Shown: piece after piece, positions 6,898 through 12,427 of the stretch | Layout: each line of letters begins with the position of its first letter | Numbering within the stretch: position 1 is the first letter of the stretch | Source: a virus | IMG/VR virus record: IMGVR_UViG_3300008113_001973 | Span: 1 to 20,809 of that record | DNA length: 20,809 nucleotides | Reading direction: 5' to 3' (one strand) | Notes under the pieces: generated by a model | The model's database searches: none | Told to the model about the DNA's origin: nothing | What the model saw: only the letters and a program-made list of their open reading frames with translations | Position numbers and translations under genes: made by a program

Positions 6898-7418
6898 GTA
6901 TATATACAAACATTTTTTACATATATGCCTATTTGAGGGGAGATGGCACACCTTATTACATAGGTAAAGGTTGCGGTTTAAGAGCTTGGAGACATTTCAA
7001 AAAAGAAATAAAGCCTCCCAAAAACAAAACACTGATAACAATAATTGAAACGAATTTAACCGAAATTGGTGCATTTTCCCTCGAAAGAAGATACATCAGA
7101 TGGTATGGCAGAAAAGACTTAGGTACAGGTATTTTGCGTAATAGAACCGATGGTGGTGAGGGTGCATCGGGTAGAAAAATTGTAATAACACAAGAATGGA
7201 AAAATAATATGTCCAAAGCAAAAGTTGGAAAAATACCAAAGTGTACCTTTACTCGGCGCTCATATGAAAATGGAGGAAACCCAAAAGCTAAAAAATGCCA
7301 GTCGGCCGATGGTCAAATTTTCAACTCTGCAAAAGAGGCCGCCGAAAAATTTAATTTAAAAATAAAAACAATACAAGCAAGATGCAGAAATAACGTTGGA
7401 GGTTGGTGTTATTTTTAA
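6891..7418 (+). CDS. GIY-YIG homing endonuclease, free-standing, with NUMOD1-like tail (175 aa)
   Basis: The N-terminus FYIYAYLRGDGTPYYIGKG carries the GIY-YIG motif (here Y-I-Y ... Y-Y-I-G), followed by LRAWRHF and the conserved Glu-containing SLERRYIRWYG and RTDGGEG. The C-terminus (CQSADGQIFNSAKEAAEKFNLKIKTIQARC...GGWCYF) resembles a NUMOD1 DNA-binding module. Such Seg-like enzymes cut cognate alleles lacking the gene and spread by repair. The start is TTG at 6891: CAGGAG lies seven bases upstream, and the only nearby ATG is out of frame. It is the only plus-strand gene here and is inserted between minus-strand units, with AAA/AAT-rich codons. No interrupted host gene or intron is visible. 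Confidence 0.9.
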   Translation: MSSIYTNIFYIYAYLRGDGTPYYIGKGCGLRAWRHFKKEIKPPKNKTLITIIETNLTEIGAFSLERRYIRWYGRKDLGTGILRNRTDGGEGASGRKIVITQEWKNNMSKAKVGKIPKCTFTRRSYENGGNPKAKKCQSADGQIFNSAKEAAEKFNLKIKTIQARCRNNVGGWCYF

Positions 7419-7552
7419 TAAAAAAAGAATATTAATATAACCGTAACACACAAAAAAACGCCGAATGTCAAGGCATAAAGCCTGATTTTTCGGCGTTTCT
7501 CTATTTCCTGATATATCTTTACCTGTTCCAGGAATAACTCAAAATTGTCCAT
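7415..7552 (-). CDS. Possible single-helix membrane ORF overlapping a terminator (45 aa)
   Basis: The frame reads MDNFELFLEQVKIYQEIEKR, then RKIRLYAL, a hydrophobic stretch (LTFGVFLCVTVILIFFFY) and a stop. The order of amphipathic helix, positive cluster and membrane helix is protein-like. Against it, there is no Shine-Dalgarno upstream of the ATG, the poly-Phe end derives partly from a T-run, and a strong hairpin (7452-7499) lies inside the frame. It overlaps the end of the endonuclease gene by four bases on the opposite strand. It is recorded as uncertain. Confidence 0.35.
   Translation of the reverse strand: MDNFELFLEQVKIYQEIEKRRKIRLYALTFGVFLCVTVILIFFFY
7452..7499. terminator. Bidirectional intrinsic terminator
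   Basis: The arms AAAACGCCGAA (ending at 7465) and TTCGGCGTTT (from 7489) pair perfectly over about ten bases. They enclose a smaller AGGC-ATAAA-GCCT hairpin. Reading leftward the stem is followed by seven Ts; reading rightward by TTT and C/T. It lies between converging transcription: the endonuclease gene (+) and the 8066-7581 genes (-). Confidence 0.8.
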
Positions 7553-7580
7553 AATAAAAACCAGAATTGTTTAAGGTGTT

Positions 7581-7745
7581 TTATTTAGCATTGAAGGAAT
7601 CAATTTGGTTTTTCAAAATTTCAACTGTTGCAGATAGTTCTTCGTTAACACGTACACCCTCAAAGTTCAATTCTTTGATTCTGTCTTCTAATGATTTGAT
7701 TTCGGCGACCATCTTATCAAACTCTTGTTCAATTACGGTTTTCAT
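7581..7745 (-). CDS. Small coiled-coil protein (54 aa)
   Basis: The 54 residues begin MKTVIEQEFDKMVAEIKSLE, continue DRIKELNFEGVRVNEELSAT and end VEILKNQIDSFNAK. Leu, Ile and Val recur at heptad-like spacing (I15, L19, I23, L26, then L37, V41, L44, I48), so two coiled-coil helices are likely. AGGA lies about ten bases before the ATG. It is downstream of the phasin-like gene and ahead of the terminator at 7452-7499. Function unknown. Confidence 0.7.
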   Translation of the reverse strand: MKTVIEQEFDKMVAEIKSLEDRIKELNFEGVRVNEELSATVEILKNQIDSFNAK

Positions 7746-7746
7746 T

Positions 7747-7833
7747 TTAGTACATTCCTGTATTGTTTGAGTTCTTACGAATTTCGGACAGAAACTCGCT
7801 AACTATTTCCAAGGCTCGTTTCATTAAAGACAT
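7747..7833 (-). CDS. Very short ORF between two small helical genes (28 aa)
   Basis: The product is MSLMKRALEIVSEFLSEIRK plus NSNNTGMY, an amphipathic helix with a polar tail. Its stop lies one base before the ATG of the next gene, as is common in this genome. No clear Shine-Dalgarno precedes it, so it could be untranslated leader. It is reported because it fills the gap with a coherent helix. Confidence 0.4.
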   Translation of the reverse strand: MSLMKRALEIVSEFLSEIRKNSNNTGMY

Positions 7834-7847
7834 GGTGTTATAACTAT

Positions 7848-8066
7848 TTAGACGTTTTTAGCCGCTTTTTGTACCGCAGAAGTTGCTTCGTCTGTTATGT
7901 ACTTTGAAACTTCAGTGTATGATTTGAAGATTTGTTTTGTGAATGCCGTTTGTGCATCTACAAATGCATTAAGTGGCTTACGCACCTTTTCATCTGTAAT
8001 GAAAGTGGATACGAAATACTTTTTGGAATTTTGAACGGTGTCAATGAATGTGTCTGTTGCGAACAT
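7848..8066 (-). CDS. Phasin-like small helical protein (72 aa)
   Basis: The start at 8066 has a strong AGGAG seven bases upstream; the longer frame to 8123 has none. The protein (MFATDTFIDTVQNSKKYFVS, then FVDAQTAFTKQIFKSYTEVS) is amphipathic and helical throughout. It resembles the N-terminal part of phasins, which coat polyhydroxyalkanoate granules, and similar short proteins in some phage genomes. The resemblance is based on pattern only. If correct, it would suit a PHA-storing host. It is driven by the promoter at 8131-8159. Confidence 0.65.
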   Translation of the reverse strand: MFATDTFIDTVQNSKKYFVSTFITDEKVRKPLNAFVDAQTAFTKQIFKSYTEVSKYITDEATSAVQKAAKNV

Positions 8067-8130
8067 GTGGTTTCTCCTAAATTTAGCGAGTGTTAAAAAA
8101 ATAGTAACCTGTATTAGCGTCACTACTTAT

Positions 8131-8159
8131 ATTATATAGGAGTTTATGTTGCAATGCAA
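8131..8159 (-). promoter_or_regulatory. Promoter TTGCAT-N17-TATAAT for the phasin-like gene
   Basis: On the minus strand TTGCAT (8159-8154), a 17-base spacer and a perfect TATAAT (8136-8131) precede the gene starting at 8066 by about 65 bases. The -35 lies in the small palindrome GTTGCATTGCAAC. Confidence 0.75.
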
Positions 8160-8177
8160 CATTCTTTTCATAGAATG
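8160..8177. repeat. Inverted repeat CATTCT-N6-AGAATG next to a -35 box
   Basis: Six-base arms at 8160-8165 and 8172-8177 abut the -35 hexamer of the promoter at 8131-8159. The same half-site occurs at the promoters at 12373 and 19010. It also lies just after the stop of the gene at 8184-8438, but no T-run follows. Confidence 0.5.
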
Positions 8178-8183
8178 CCGACT

Positions 8184-8438
8184 CTAAACAACCATGTAAT
8201 TGTATTCCAAATGACGCTTCGCTTCATTCACTGAGTGGCATTTGTGACCATTGATGTAAATGACCTTCGGTGAATAAATCAATACGTCACCTTTAATCAT
8301 TTTCAGCCGATAATAGGATTTACCCTTGTTATCAACTTCTTTGCTTTTCATTCCACGGTATTCAGCCGCAAGTCCAGACCACATGAGTGTTTCACCCATT
8401 TCATCGGATATTAATTTACGAAAATAGTTTGCGTTCAT
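8184..8438 (-). CDS. Hypothetical protein with its own promoter (84 aa)
   Basis: The start is taken as the ATG at 8438 (MNANYFRKLISDEMGETLMWS), because an upstream in-frame codon at 8456 would lie upstream of the -10 box. The protein is basic and probably mixed alpha/beta, with VLIYSPKVIYINGHKCHSVNEAKRHLEYN at the end. I do not recognise the family. It is a single-gene unit, flanked by a promoter at 8445-8472 and another promoter downstream. The -10 box ends six bases before the ATG, so the mRNA is predicted to be leaderless. Confidence 0.65.
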   Translation of the reverse strand: MNANYFRKLISDEMGETLMWSGLAAEYRGMKSKEVDNKGKSYYRLKMIKGDVLIYSPKVIYINGHKCHSVNEAKRHLEYNYMVV

Positions 8439-8444
8439 ATCTAT

Positions 8445-8472
8445 ATTATAACACAACCACGGTAAATGGCAA
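8445..8472 (-). promoter_or_regulatory. Promoter TTGCCA-N16-TATAAT directly before an ATG
   Basis: On the minus strand TTGCCA (8472-8467), a 16-base spacer and TATAAT (8450-8445) are followed six bases later by the ATG at 8438. It lies just past the terminator at 8505-8536 that ends the previous unit. Confidence 0.75.
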
Positions 8473-8504
8473 GTATTATTTCACGTTTGTTGCAAAAAAA
8501 CAAC

Positions 8505-8536
8505 AGAAAAAGACGCACCAGGATCGTCCTGGAGCG
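8505..8536 (-). terminator. Intrinsic terminator of the 12335-8543 unit
   Basis: On the minus strand CGC-T-CCAGGA, loop CGA, TCCTGG-T-GCG forms a stem of nine pairs with one T-T mismatch. It is followed by TCTTTTTCTG. It sits just after the stop of the gene at 8543-8743. Confidence 0.8.
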
Positions 8537-8542
8537 CCTGGA

Positions 8543-8743
8543 TCACTTTATTGTGTTCAGAGTCTCTACCAGTCGGTTCCATTCGTCTGGGTTGAGGAAA
8601 AACTCTACCTGTGACTGGATGGCATCAGGAAACTTGGCACCCTGGTACTTCACTGACAATTTTATATGTTTCAACTCACGAATATTTTCTATATCTAAAA
8701 AGTATTCATATTGCTGGTACTGATCGGAAATTACGTGTCTCAT
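8543..8743 (-). CDS. Hypothetical protein, last gene of the SPFH/AAA+ unit (66 aa)
   Basis: The protein begins MRHVISDQYQQYEYFLDIEN, then ELKHIKLSVKYQGAKF, and ends FFLNPDEWNRLVETLNTIK. The alternation suggests a small beta-sheet followed by a helix. I do not recognise a family. The ATG overlaps the TGA of the AAA+ ATPase gene by four bases, and a terminator follows the stop. It is therefore co-translated with the ATPase and may be its partner; that is inference. Confidence 0.7.
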   Translation of the reverse strand: MRHVISDQYQQYEYFLDIENIRELKHIKLSVKYQGAKFPDAIQSQVEFFLNPDEWNRLVETLNTIK

Positions 8744-9702
8744 ACAAAACCCATCTTGATTTCTTTAATTTTATTTGGCTTCACGTTAGTGTTCTGATTA
8801 AAGAACACATCAGCGATGGACCACTTAGTGCGTTCACCATCAATACTCACACCAGCTTTCTCGGCAAGTTTTTCAGCTTGTTCCTGATTCAATTCAGAAA
8901 AGTGTAGAATGTCATAGCAACGACCAGGACGAACCAGTGCAGAATCAATGTCTTTGATTGATGGTAAGTTGGTGGAGAACACCATCTTCTTATTGCGAGT
9001 GGTCACCAAGCCATCACCAACGTTCAAAAACTTATGCATCATGGTGTTACCTTCTTGGCGAGACTTCAAGAACATATCAGCATCTTCCATCACCATCACA
9101 GACTTATCACCTTCGATGAAGTTGGCGAATACATAATCTTTTTCCAGAATGCTTGCATCGTATGTAACAATTGCGGAAGAATTTGTATGTTGAAGTAGAC
9201 CACGAATGAATGTAGTTTTCCCCGTGCCTGGTGGTCCAATGAGCAACAAAATAGATGCATTCGATTTCATGAAGTTGTCGTAATATTCACCGAGGTTTTG
9301 ACCTTCGAGGAACGGATACATTTCATTCAATGGCATACGATCAGGCTGTAGAGGTACTTCCATTGAAGAACCATCAGATGAATAAATCCATTCAATTTGG
9401 TTGGTCACAAAAGTGAAATCGTTTTGAAATTGTTTGTGCAAGTTATCAATGAAAACATCATCACCAAACAATTCAATAGACACGTGTGTGTTGTGTATAC
9501 GGTACGCCAAATAGGATAGATTTTCATCATCATGAAAATATCCGGTCGTGCGAGAGTCCTGAACACACCGATAATCGGATAAATGTGTAATGTATGCGTC
9601 CCATTCCTTGTGTGTTGCATACACACCGAAATCTTTACGCACACTTTCAAGTTGCTTATCATTTCGTTTTTTAAGCACAGCTTGTATCATGTACTCTGCC
9701 AT
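8740..9702 (-). CDS. AAA+ ATPase (Bcs1/FtsH-type module), 320 aa
   Basis: Residues 1-130 form an uncharacterised N-terminal domain (KKRNDKQLESVRKDFGVYAT). The AAA core follows: Walker A GPPGTGKT at 156-163, Walker B VMVMEDAD near 202-209, sensor-1-like FSTNLP at 242-247 and RPGR at 258-261 as the expected arginine finger region. This is the classic AAA family used for remodelling or unfolding. There is no membrane segment or protease domain. A second ATG at 9690 gives a four-base overlap with the upstream 48-residue gene and could be the true start. It is co-transcribed with the SPFH lipoprotein. Confidence 0.9.
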   Translation of the reverse strand: MAEYMIQAVLKKRNDKQLESVRKDFGVYATHKEWDAYITHLSDYRCVQDSRTTGYFHDDENLSYLAYRIHNTHVSIELFGDDVFIDNLHKQFQNDFTFVTNQIEWIYSSDGSSMEVPLQPDRMPLNEMYPFLEGQNLGEYYDNFMKSNASILLLIGPPGTGKTTFIRGLLQHTNSSAIVTYDASILEKDYVFANFIEGDKSVMVMEDADMFLKSRQEGNTMMHKFLNVGDGLVTTRNKKMVFSTNLPSIKDIDSALVRPGRCYDILHFSELNQEQAEKLAEKAGVSIDGERTKWSIADVFFNQNTNVKPNKIKEIKMGFV

Positions 9703-9833
9703 ATCTGATGCAGATACGAAAATATCATTTTAACCACCCATGTGGCCCAATCTTGTCGGTGGATTTTATTAATATCGATGTGGTTCTGTTTGCAAAAATT
9801 CCACGCATCGAGGTAAAACGAGAAAAGTTCCAT
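9687..9833 (-). CDS. Small Trp-rich protein (48 aa)
   Basis: The protein reads MELFSFYLDAWNFCKQNHID then INKIHRQDWATWVVKMIFSYLHQIWQST, a helix-rich, aromatic, basic peptide with four Trp. The ATG at 9833 lies one base after the TGA (9837-9835) of the upstream gene. A longer frame reaching to 9977 overlaps that gene fully and is rejected. It overlaps the start of the AAA+ gene. Function unknown; membrane-surface binding is possible but not shown. Confidence 0.65.
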   Translation of the reverse strand: MELFSFYLDAWNFCKQNHIDINKIHRQDWATWVVKMIFSYLHQIWQST

Positions 9834-9834
9834 A

Positions 9835-10020
9835 TCAAATATCCTTTGCTTTGTATTCATAATTCCAATATCGAGTACCTTCGTAAGTATACTCCACATT
9901 GCCCCGCCTGGCAACAGTTTCCAGCCAACGACAATCATTGTCTGCCACTCTGACTGGAAACCATGCGAACCAATCATGCCACAGAAGTTTGTAATTTTTC
10001 GATGGGCAATTAAACTTCAT
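9835..10020 (-). CDS. Conserved small phage protein, HDWFAWFPVR motif (61 aa)
   Basis: The sequence includes LLWHDWFAWFPVRVADNDCRW and LETVARRGNVEYTYEGTRYW. HDWFAW-PVRV...DCRWLETV...R is a pattern I recognise from many short, uncharacterised phage proteins. A compact beta-fold is likely. It overlaps the 45-residue upstream gene by 11 bases and is followed at once by the 48-residue gene. Function unknown. Confidence 0.75.
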   Translation of the reverse strand: MKFNCPSKNYKLLWHDWFAWFPVRVADNDCRWLETVARRGNVEYTYEGTRYWNYEYKAKDI

Positions 10021-10147
10021 GGTCGTATGTCATATACAGTTTTAACAAGTAAGAAAAAAGAATGGGTTGGTGGTCAGGATTTGGAAGTGTATCACCATAA
10101 ATCCTAATCAACCCATTCATAATTTTTTCTAGTTGTTCCTCTGTCAT
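10010..10147 (-). CDS. Small conserved phage protein (45 aa)
   Basis: The protein begins MTEEQLEKIMNGLIRIYGDT and continues LPNPDHQPILFSYLLKLYMTYDHEV. The LPNP-x-HQPI-x-FxYxxKLY string is familiar from uncharacterised phage proteins. The ATG at 10147 overlaps the stop of the SPFH gene (ATGA). It overlaps the next start by 11 bases. It is too short for most gene finders but fits the overlap pattern on both sides. Confidence 0.75.
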   Translation of the reverse strand: MTEEQLEKIMNGLIRIYGDTLPNPDHQPILFSYLLKLYMTYDHEV

Positions 10148-10941
10148 TTTGGCATCATGAGTGCATTGAAGTTGGATGGCACAACGATTGTCTGCACTTT
10201 ACCCGCTTTGATACCTTCAGAGATGTTCAACATGGCTTGAGCCTGCATGAATGCAATGGAACTGCCAGAGTTATTTGCAAGTGCGGCCATACGGCGAGAT
10301 TCAGCTTCGGCAGTTTTAACTTCAACTTCTTTCTGCTTGAGTTCGTTCTTTGAGCGAACCAATGCATTAGCTGATTCGACAACAGTATCGGATGGCAACA
10401 CATTACGAATCATAACTTGACTGATAACAATTGCACCGTCCAACTTTTCTTCGGCCATGTTGCGTACAATCTCATCTTGAATGAACTTTTCCATTTCGCT
10501 ACGCTTGTCCGCCATATCCAATGCTTCGTATTTACGTGCGGCCTTGTAGATGGCATTACGAGCAGTTTGCACAATGTAGTTATACATCACATAGGTGTCA
10601 CCTTTAAACTCAGCGTGAAAACTCTTATTCTTAGTTGAGTACAATTCGGCGACTTGTTGTGGGTTGATGTTATAAACAACCACAGCATCAAAGTCTTTCA
10701 TTGTTGAGTTGTCACTGGCCACTGGTGTCATATTCTCCAATGTCACATTAACATCTTTGATGGGGAATGTCAGCACAGTGCCAATCATAGTTTGATTAAA
10801 TGAGCCTGGTAGCAATTCACCACTTTGTACTTGTTTATCAAAGCCAACTCGAACACCAACTTCACCCGTTTCAATTCGAGTACAGGCAGAGGTGAGAGCA
10901 ACAGCGGCGGCAATAACAGAAATTTTCAACAAACGAGACAT
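10144..10941 (-). CDS. SPFH/prohibitin-domain lipoprotein (265 aa)
   Basis: The N-terminus MSRLLKISVIAAAVALTSAC is a signal peptide ending in a lipobox-like site with Cys20; the -3 residue is Thr rather than Leu, so lipidation is likely but not certain. Residues 21-200 carry the SPFH/prohibitin pattern: RIETGEVGVRVGFDKQ, TFPIKDVNVTLENMTP, VVVYNINPQQVAEL, a long amphipathic region and ISQVMIRNVLPSD. A charged coiled-coil (KNELKQKEVEVKTAEAESRR) and ending VVPSNFNALMMPK follow. SPFH proteins form large membrane-bound rings or cages. AAAGGA lies five bases before the ATG. It is flanked by a two-helix membrane protein gene and lies upstream of an AAA+ ATPase. Confidence 0.88.
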   Translation of the reverse strand: MSRLLKISVIAAAVALTSACTRIETGEVGVRVGFDKQVQSGELLPGSFNQTMIGTVLTFPIKDVNVTLENMTPVASDNSTMKDFDAVVVYNINPQQVAELYSTKNKSFHAEFKGDTYVMYNYIVQTARNAIYKAARKYEALDMADKRSEMEKFIQDEIVRNMAEEKLDGAIVISQVMIRNVLPSDTVVESANALVRSKNELKQKEVEVKTAEAESRRMAALANNSGSSIAFMQAQAMLNISEGIKAGKVQTIVVPSNFNALMMPK

Positions 10942-10950
10942 AACAATCCT

Positions 10951-11127
10951 TTAAAACATAATGACAATAAAAACAAGAAACAGACAGGTGAGTATAGCAC
11001 AAATTGCACTATACGCAAACAATTTTATCAAAACCCAACGTTCTTTACCAGAAAGTTGAAAGTATGTTTTGATTACAATAAAAAATAACAAAAAGACAAT
11101 AAGAAAAACCAAAATCATTTGAATCAT
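10951..11127 (-). CDS. Two-helix small membrane protein (58 aa)
   Basis: The frame reads MIQMILVFLIVFLLFFIVIK, then TYFQLSGKERWVLIKLFAYS and AICAILTCLFLVFIVIMF. Two hydrophobic helices flank a short polar turn (QLSGKER). The ATG at 11127 overlaps the TGA of the nucleotidyltransferase-fold gene by four bases, and the stop lies nine bases before the SPFH start. It probably sits in the inner membrane and may partner the SPFH lipoprotein; that is inferred from order alone. Confidence 0.75.
   Translation of the reverse strand: MIQMILVFLIVFLLFFIVIKTYFQLSGKERWVLIKLFAYSAICAILTCLFLVFIVIMF
10991..11018 (-). promoter_or_regulatory. Possible internal promoter upstream of the SPFH gene
   Basis: Minus-strand TTGCGT (11018-11013), a 16-base spacer and TATACT (10996-10991) form a plausible promoter about 50 bases before the SPFH ATG. 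GTATAG-N11-CTATAC forms an inverted repeat covering it. The site is inside the coding sequence of the 58-residue membrane protein, so it may be coincidental. Confidence 0.35.
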
Positions 11128-11678
11128 TTAAATTTCCATCCTCTATCAGTATATTTGTCAACACGTTTCTGTGAAAGGTGGAACGCATTTGGGTGTTCAT
11201 TCTTAATCAAAGTTTTACTTTTGATTGCATCATATTGCCTTTTGGAAATATGAAGTAAATTCTGTGATATTTTATACCACGGCATACAATGCACAAAATC
11301 AAATGTAGTACGTGCATCAGCAGTGTGCATTGTAATCACTTGAATACCATTTTTAAATGTGGTGGCATTTGCAGTCACTAATTTACCACTAATAACTGCA
11401 TCTAGATATTTTTCGTCCACATCTTTAATCAAATTATGGTCCATAACAAGAACATATTGTTTGAAAAACATTATGTGGTTTTCATCATTCAAATACAAAT
11501 CATAATCATTCGGCGATTCACCATTCAAAAAAGACGGAATTGCACCTCCGGACAAGATTGCATTCTGCTTTAAAAAATCCTCCAATACACCAGGAAAATC
11601 ATTCAAACGCTTTGCTACAGCTTGTGCGGCAAGTTCTTTAATACTTCGAATATTGTTTTTTTCTTGTTCACTAAACAT
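11124..11678 (-). CDS. Nucleotidyltransferase-fold protein (184 aa)
   Basis: The start at 11678 has AGGA nine bases upstream; an upstream extension lies inside the previous gene. LSGGAIPSFLNGESPNDYDLYL (42-63) fits the GG ... DxD signature of the polymerase-beta / poly(A)-polymerase-head nucleotidyltransferase fold, with D58 and D60 as metal ligands. A third acidic residue may be in TTFDFVH. Phages often carry such proteins; their substrates (RNA end, protein or nucleotide) are generally unknown. It lies between an unknown gene, overlapped by eight bases, and the two-helix membrane protein gene. Confidence 0.72.
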   Translation of the reverse strand: MFSEQEKNNIRSIKELAAQAVAKRLNDFPGVLEDFLKQNAILSGGAIPSFLNGESPNDYDLYLNDENHIMFFKQYVLVMDHNLIKDVDEKYLDAVISGKLVTANATTFKNGIQVITMHTADARTTFDFVHCMPWYKISQNLLHISKRQYDAIKSKTLIKNEHPNAFHLSQKRVDKYTDRGWKFK

Positions 11679-12009
11679 TATAATGTGTCCTGATAAATTT
11701 AATCTGGTCATCTGGTGCAAGATAACAACGAGCATTTATCCTTGTATTCCCTGTTTGACGGTCTTCCATATAGGTAAACTCAACCAAATTGTTCGATAGC
11801 ATATACTTAGCCAATTCAATTGACATTTCATATTTTACATGATCTCTGAAAGATTTTTCAGAGCCAAATGAATGAATCTTCTGTTCGGGAAATTCCATTG
11901 TACACCGCACCAATTTACCACCAATAGCGGTAACTTGGTGTGTGAATTCTAATTGTGAATCGTATGCATAGGGGTCTAAAACCCATGGCGGATTTACATT
12001 AATCGCCAT
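11671..12009 (-). CDS. Hypothetical protein (112 aa)
   Basis: The protein begins MAINVNPPWVLDPYAYDSQL and is beta-rich, with an embedded helix (SEKSFRDHVKYEMSIELAKYM) and the ending RCYLAPDDQIKFIRTHYNV. I do not recognise it. Start choice: the ATG at 12009 overlaps the previous TGA by one base, and a GTG one codon earlier (12012) would overlap it by four. The end overlaps the nucleotidyltransferase-fold start by eight bases, so coupling is tight. Confidence 0.7.
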   Translation of the reverse strand: MAINVNPPWVLDPYAYDSQLEFTHQVTAIGGKLVRCTMEFPEQKIHSFGSEKSFRDHVKYEMSIELAKYMLSNNLVEFTYMEDRQTGNTRINARCYLAPDDQIKFIRTHYNV

Positions 12010-12335
12010 CACACCACTTCAGTAGTATCTTCCGATTTTTCAATCTCACGTTGTGTTGGTGCGACACTCTTAGCTTTACCAATGTAACGACCTTCGGGAG
12101 AGAATTCATCAAAGTTAACGAGTTGGTAACCGGTCACTTTCCGACCATCTTTATACACACGTACAATTCCACCATCTTTGCGGATGTTGTAAATATTTGT
12201 GGAGAGTCGGTAGAGTACGCCTTCTTGGTCTGTGCCTTTGAAACAGGCTTCAATCTCGGAAGGCGAGACAGGTTTACCTGAGAGCAAAACACAAGCAATT
12301 TTTTCGTGACGATTGATTTTAGTATTCGAACGCAT
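12009..12335 (-). CDS. Winged-helix-like DNA-binding protein (108 aa)
   Basis: Residues 8-75 read KINRHEKIACVLLSGKPVSPSEIEACF... RLSTNIYNIRKDGGIVRVYKDGRKVTGYQLVN. The helix, turn, helix (SPSEIEACF; YRLSTNIYNIRK) and beta-wing (GGIVRVYKDGRKVTGYQL) suggest a wHTH domain. The remaining 35 residues are charged and disordered. It may regulate phage or host promoters. It is first in the ten-gene unit that ends at 8543, and its own promoter contains an inverted repeat, so autoregulation is possible. AAAGGA lies six bases upstream of the ATG. Confidence 0.68.
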   Translation of the reverse strand: MRSNTKINRHEKIACVLLSGKPVSPSEIEACFKGTDQEGVLYRLSTNIYNIRKDGGIVRVYKDGRKVTGYQLVNFDEFSPEGRYIGKAKSVAPTQREIEKSEDTTEVV

Positions 12336-12372
12336 AATATATCCTTTTCAAAAGAGAAGTTTACCAGATTCA

Positions 12373-12401
12373 ATTATAACAGAATGGCCGTCTGGTGGCA
12401 A
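12373..12401 (-). promoter_or_regulatory. Promoter TTGCCA-N17-TATAAT for the SPFH/AAA+ unit
   Basis: Minus-strand TTGCCA (12401-12396), 17-base spacer, TATAAT (12378-12373). Predicted transcription starts near 12366, about 30 bases before the ATG at 12335. Confidence 0.8.
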
Positions 12402-12410
12402 CCATTCTGT
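12379..12410. repeat. Nine-base inverted repeat straddling a promoter
   Basis: ACAGAATGG at 12379-12387 and CCATTCTGT at 12402-12410 pair perfectly around a 14-base loop that contains the -35 box. One arm abuts the -10 box. It could be an operator or an RNA hairpin after the CobS-like gene; no T-run follows. Confidence 0.65.
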
Positions 12411-12427
12411 TGTTAAAATACCACAGT

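Noticed and set aside
7834-7849. CTAAATAG near the phasin-like gene end as a late promoter
   Set aside because: The string coincides with the gene's stop codon and lacks the shared CACATAAATA context.
8387-8907. Several overlapping plus-strand frames
   Set aside because: They cross a terminator, a promoter and well supported minus-strand genes, and have no plausible start sites.
9687-9977. A 96-residue frame including the 48-residue gene
   Set aside because: Its first half fully overlaps the better supported 61-residue gene at 9835-10020. Start at 9833 fits the coupling pattern.
10825-11088. Plus-strand 87-residue frame, Asn- and Thr-rich
   Set aside because: It lies opposite the SPFH start and the two-helix membrane gene and looks low-complexity.
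12379-12410. Nine-base inverted repeat as an intrinsic terminator of the CobS-like gene
   Set aside because: No T-run follows the stem and the loop holds a -35 box, so a promoter/operator role is preferred.
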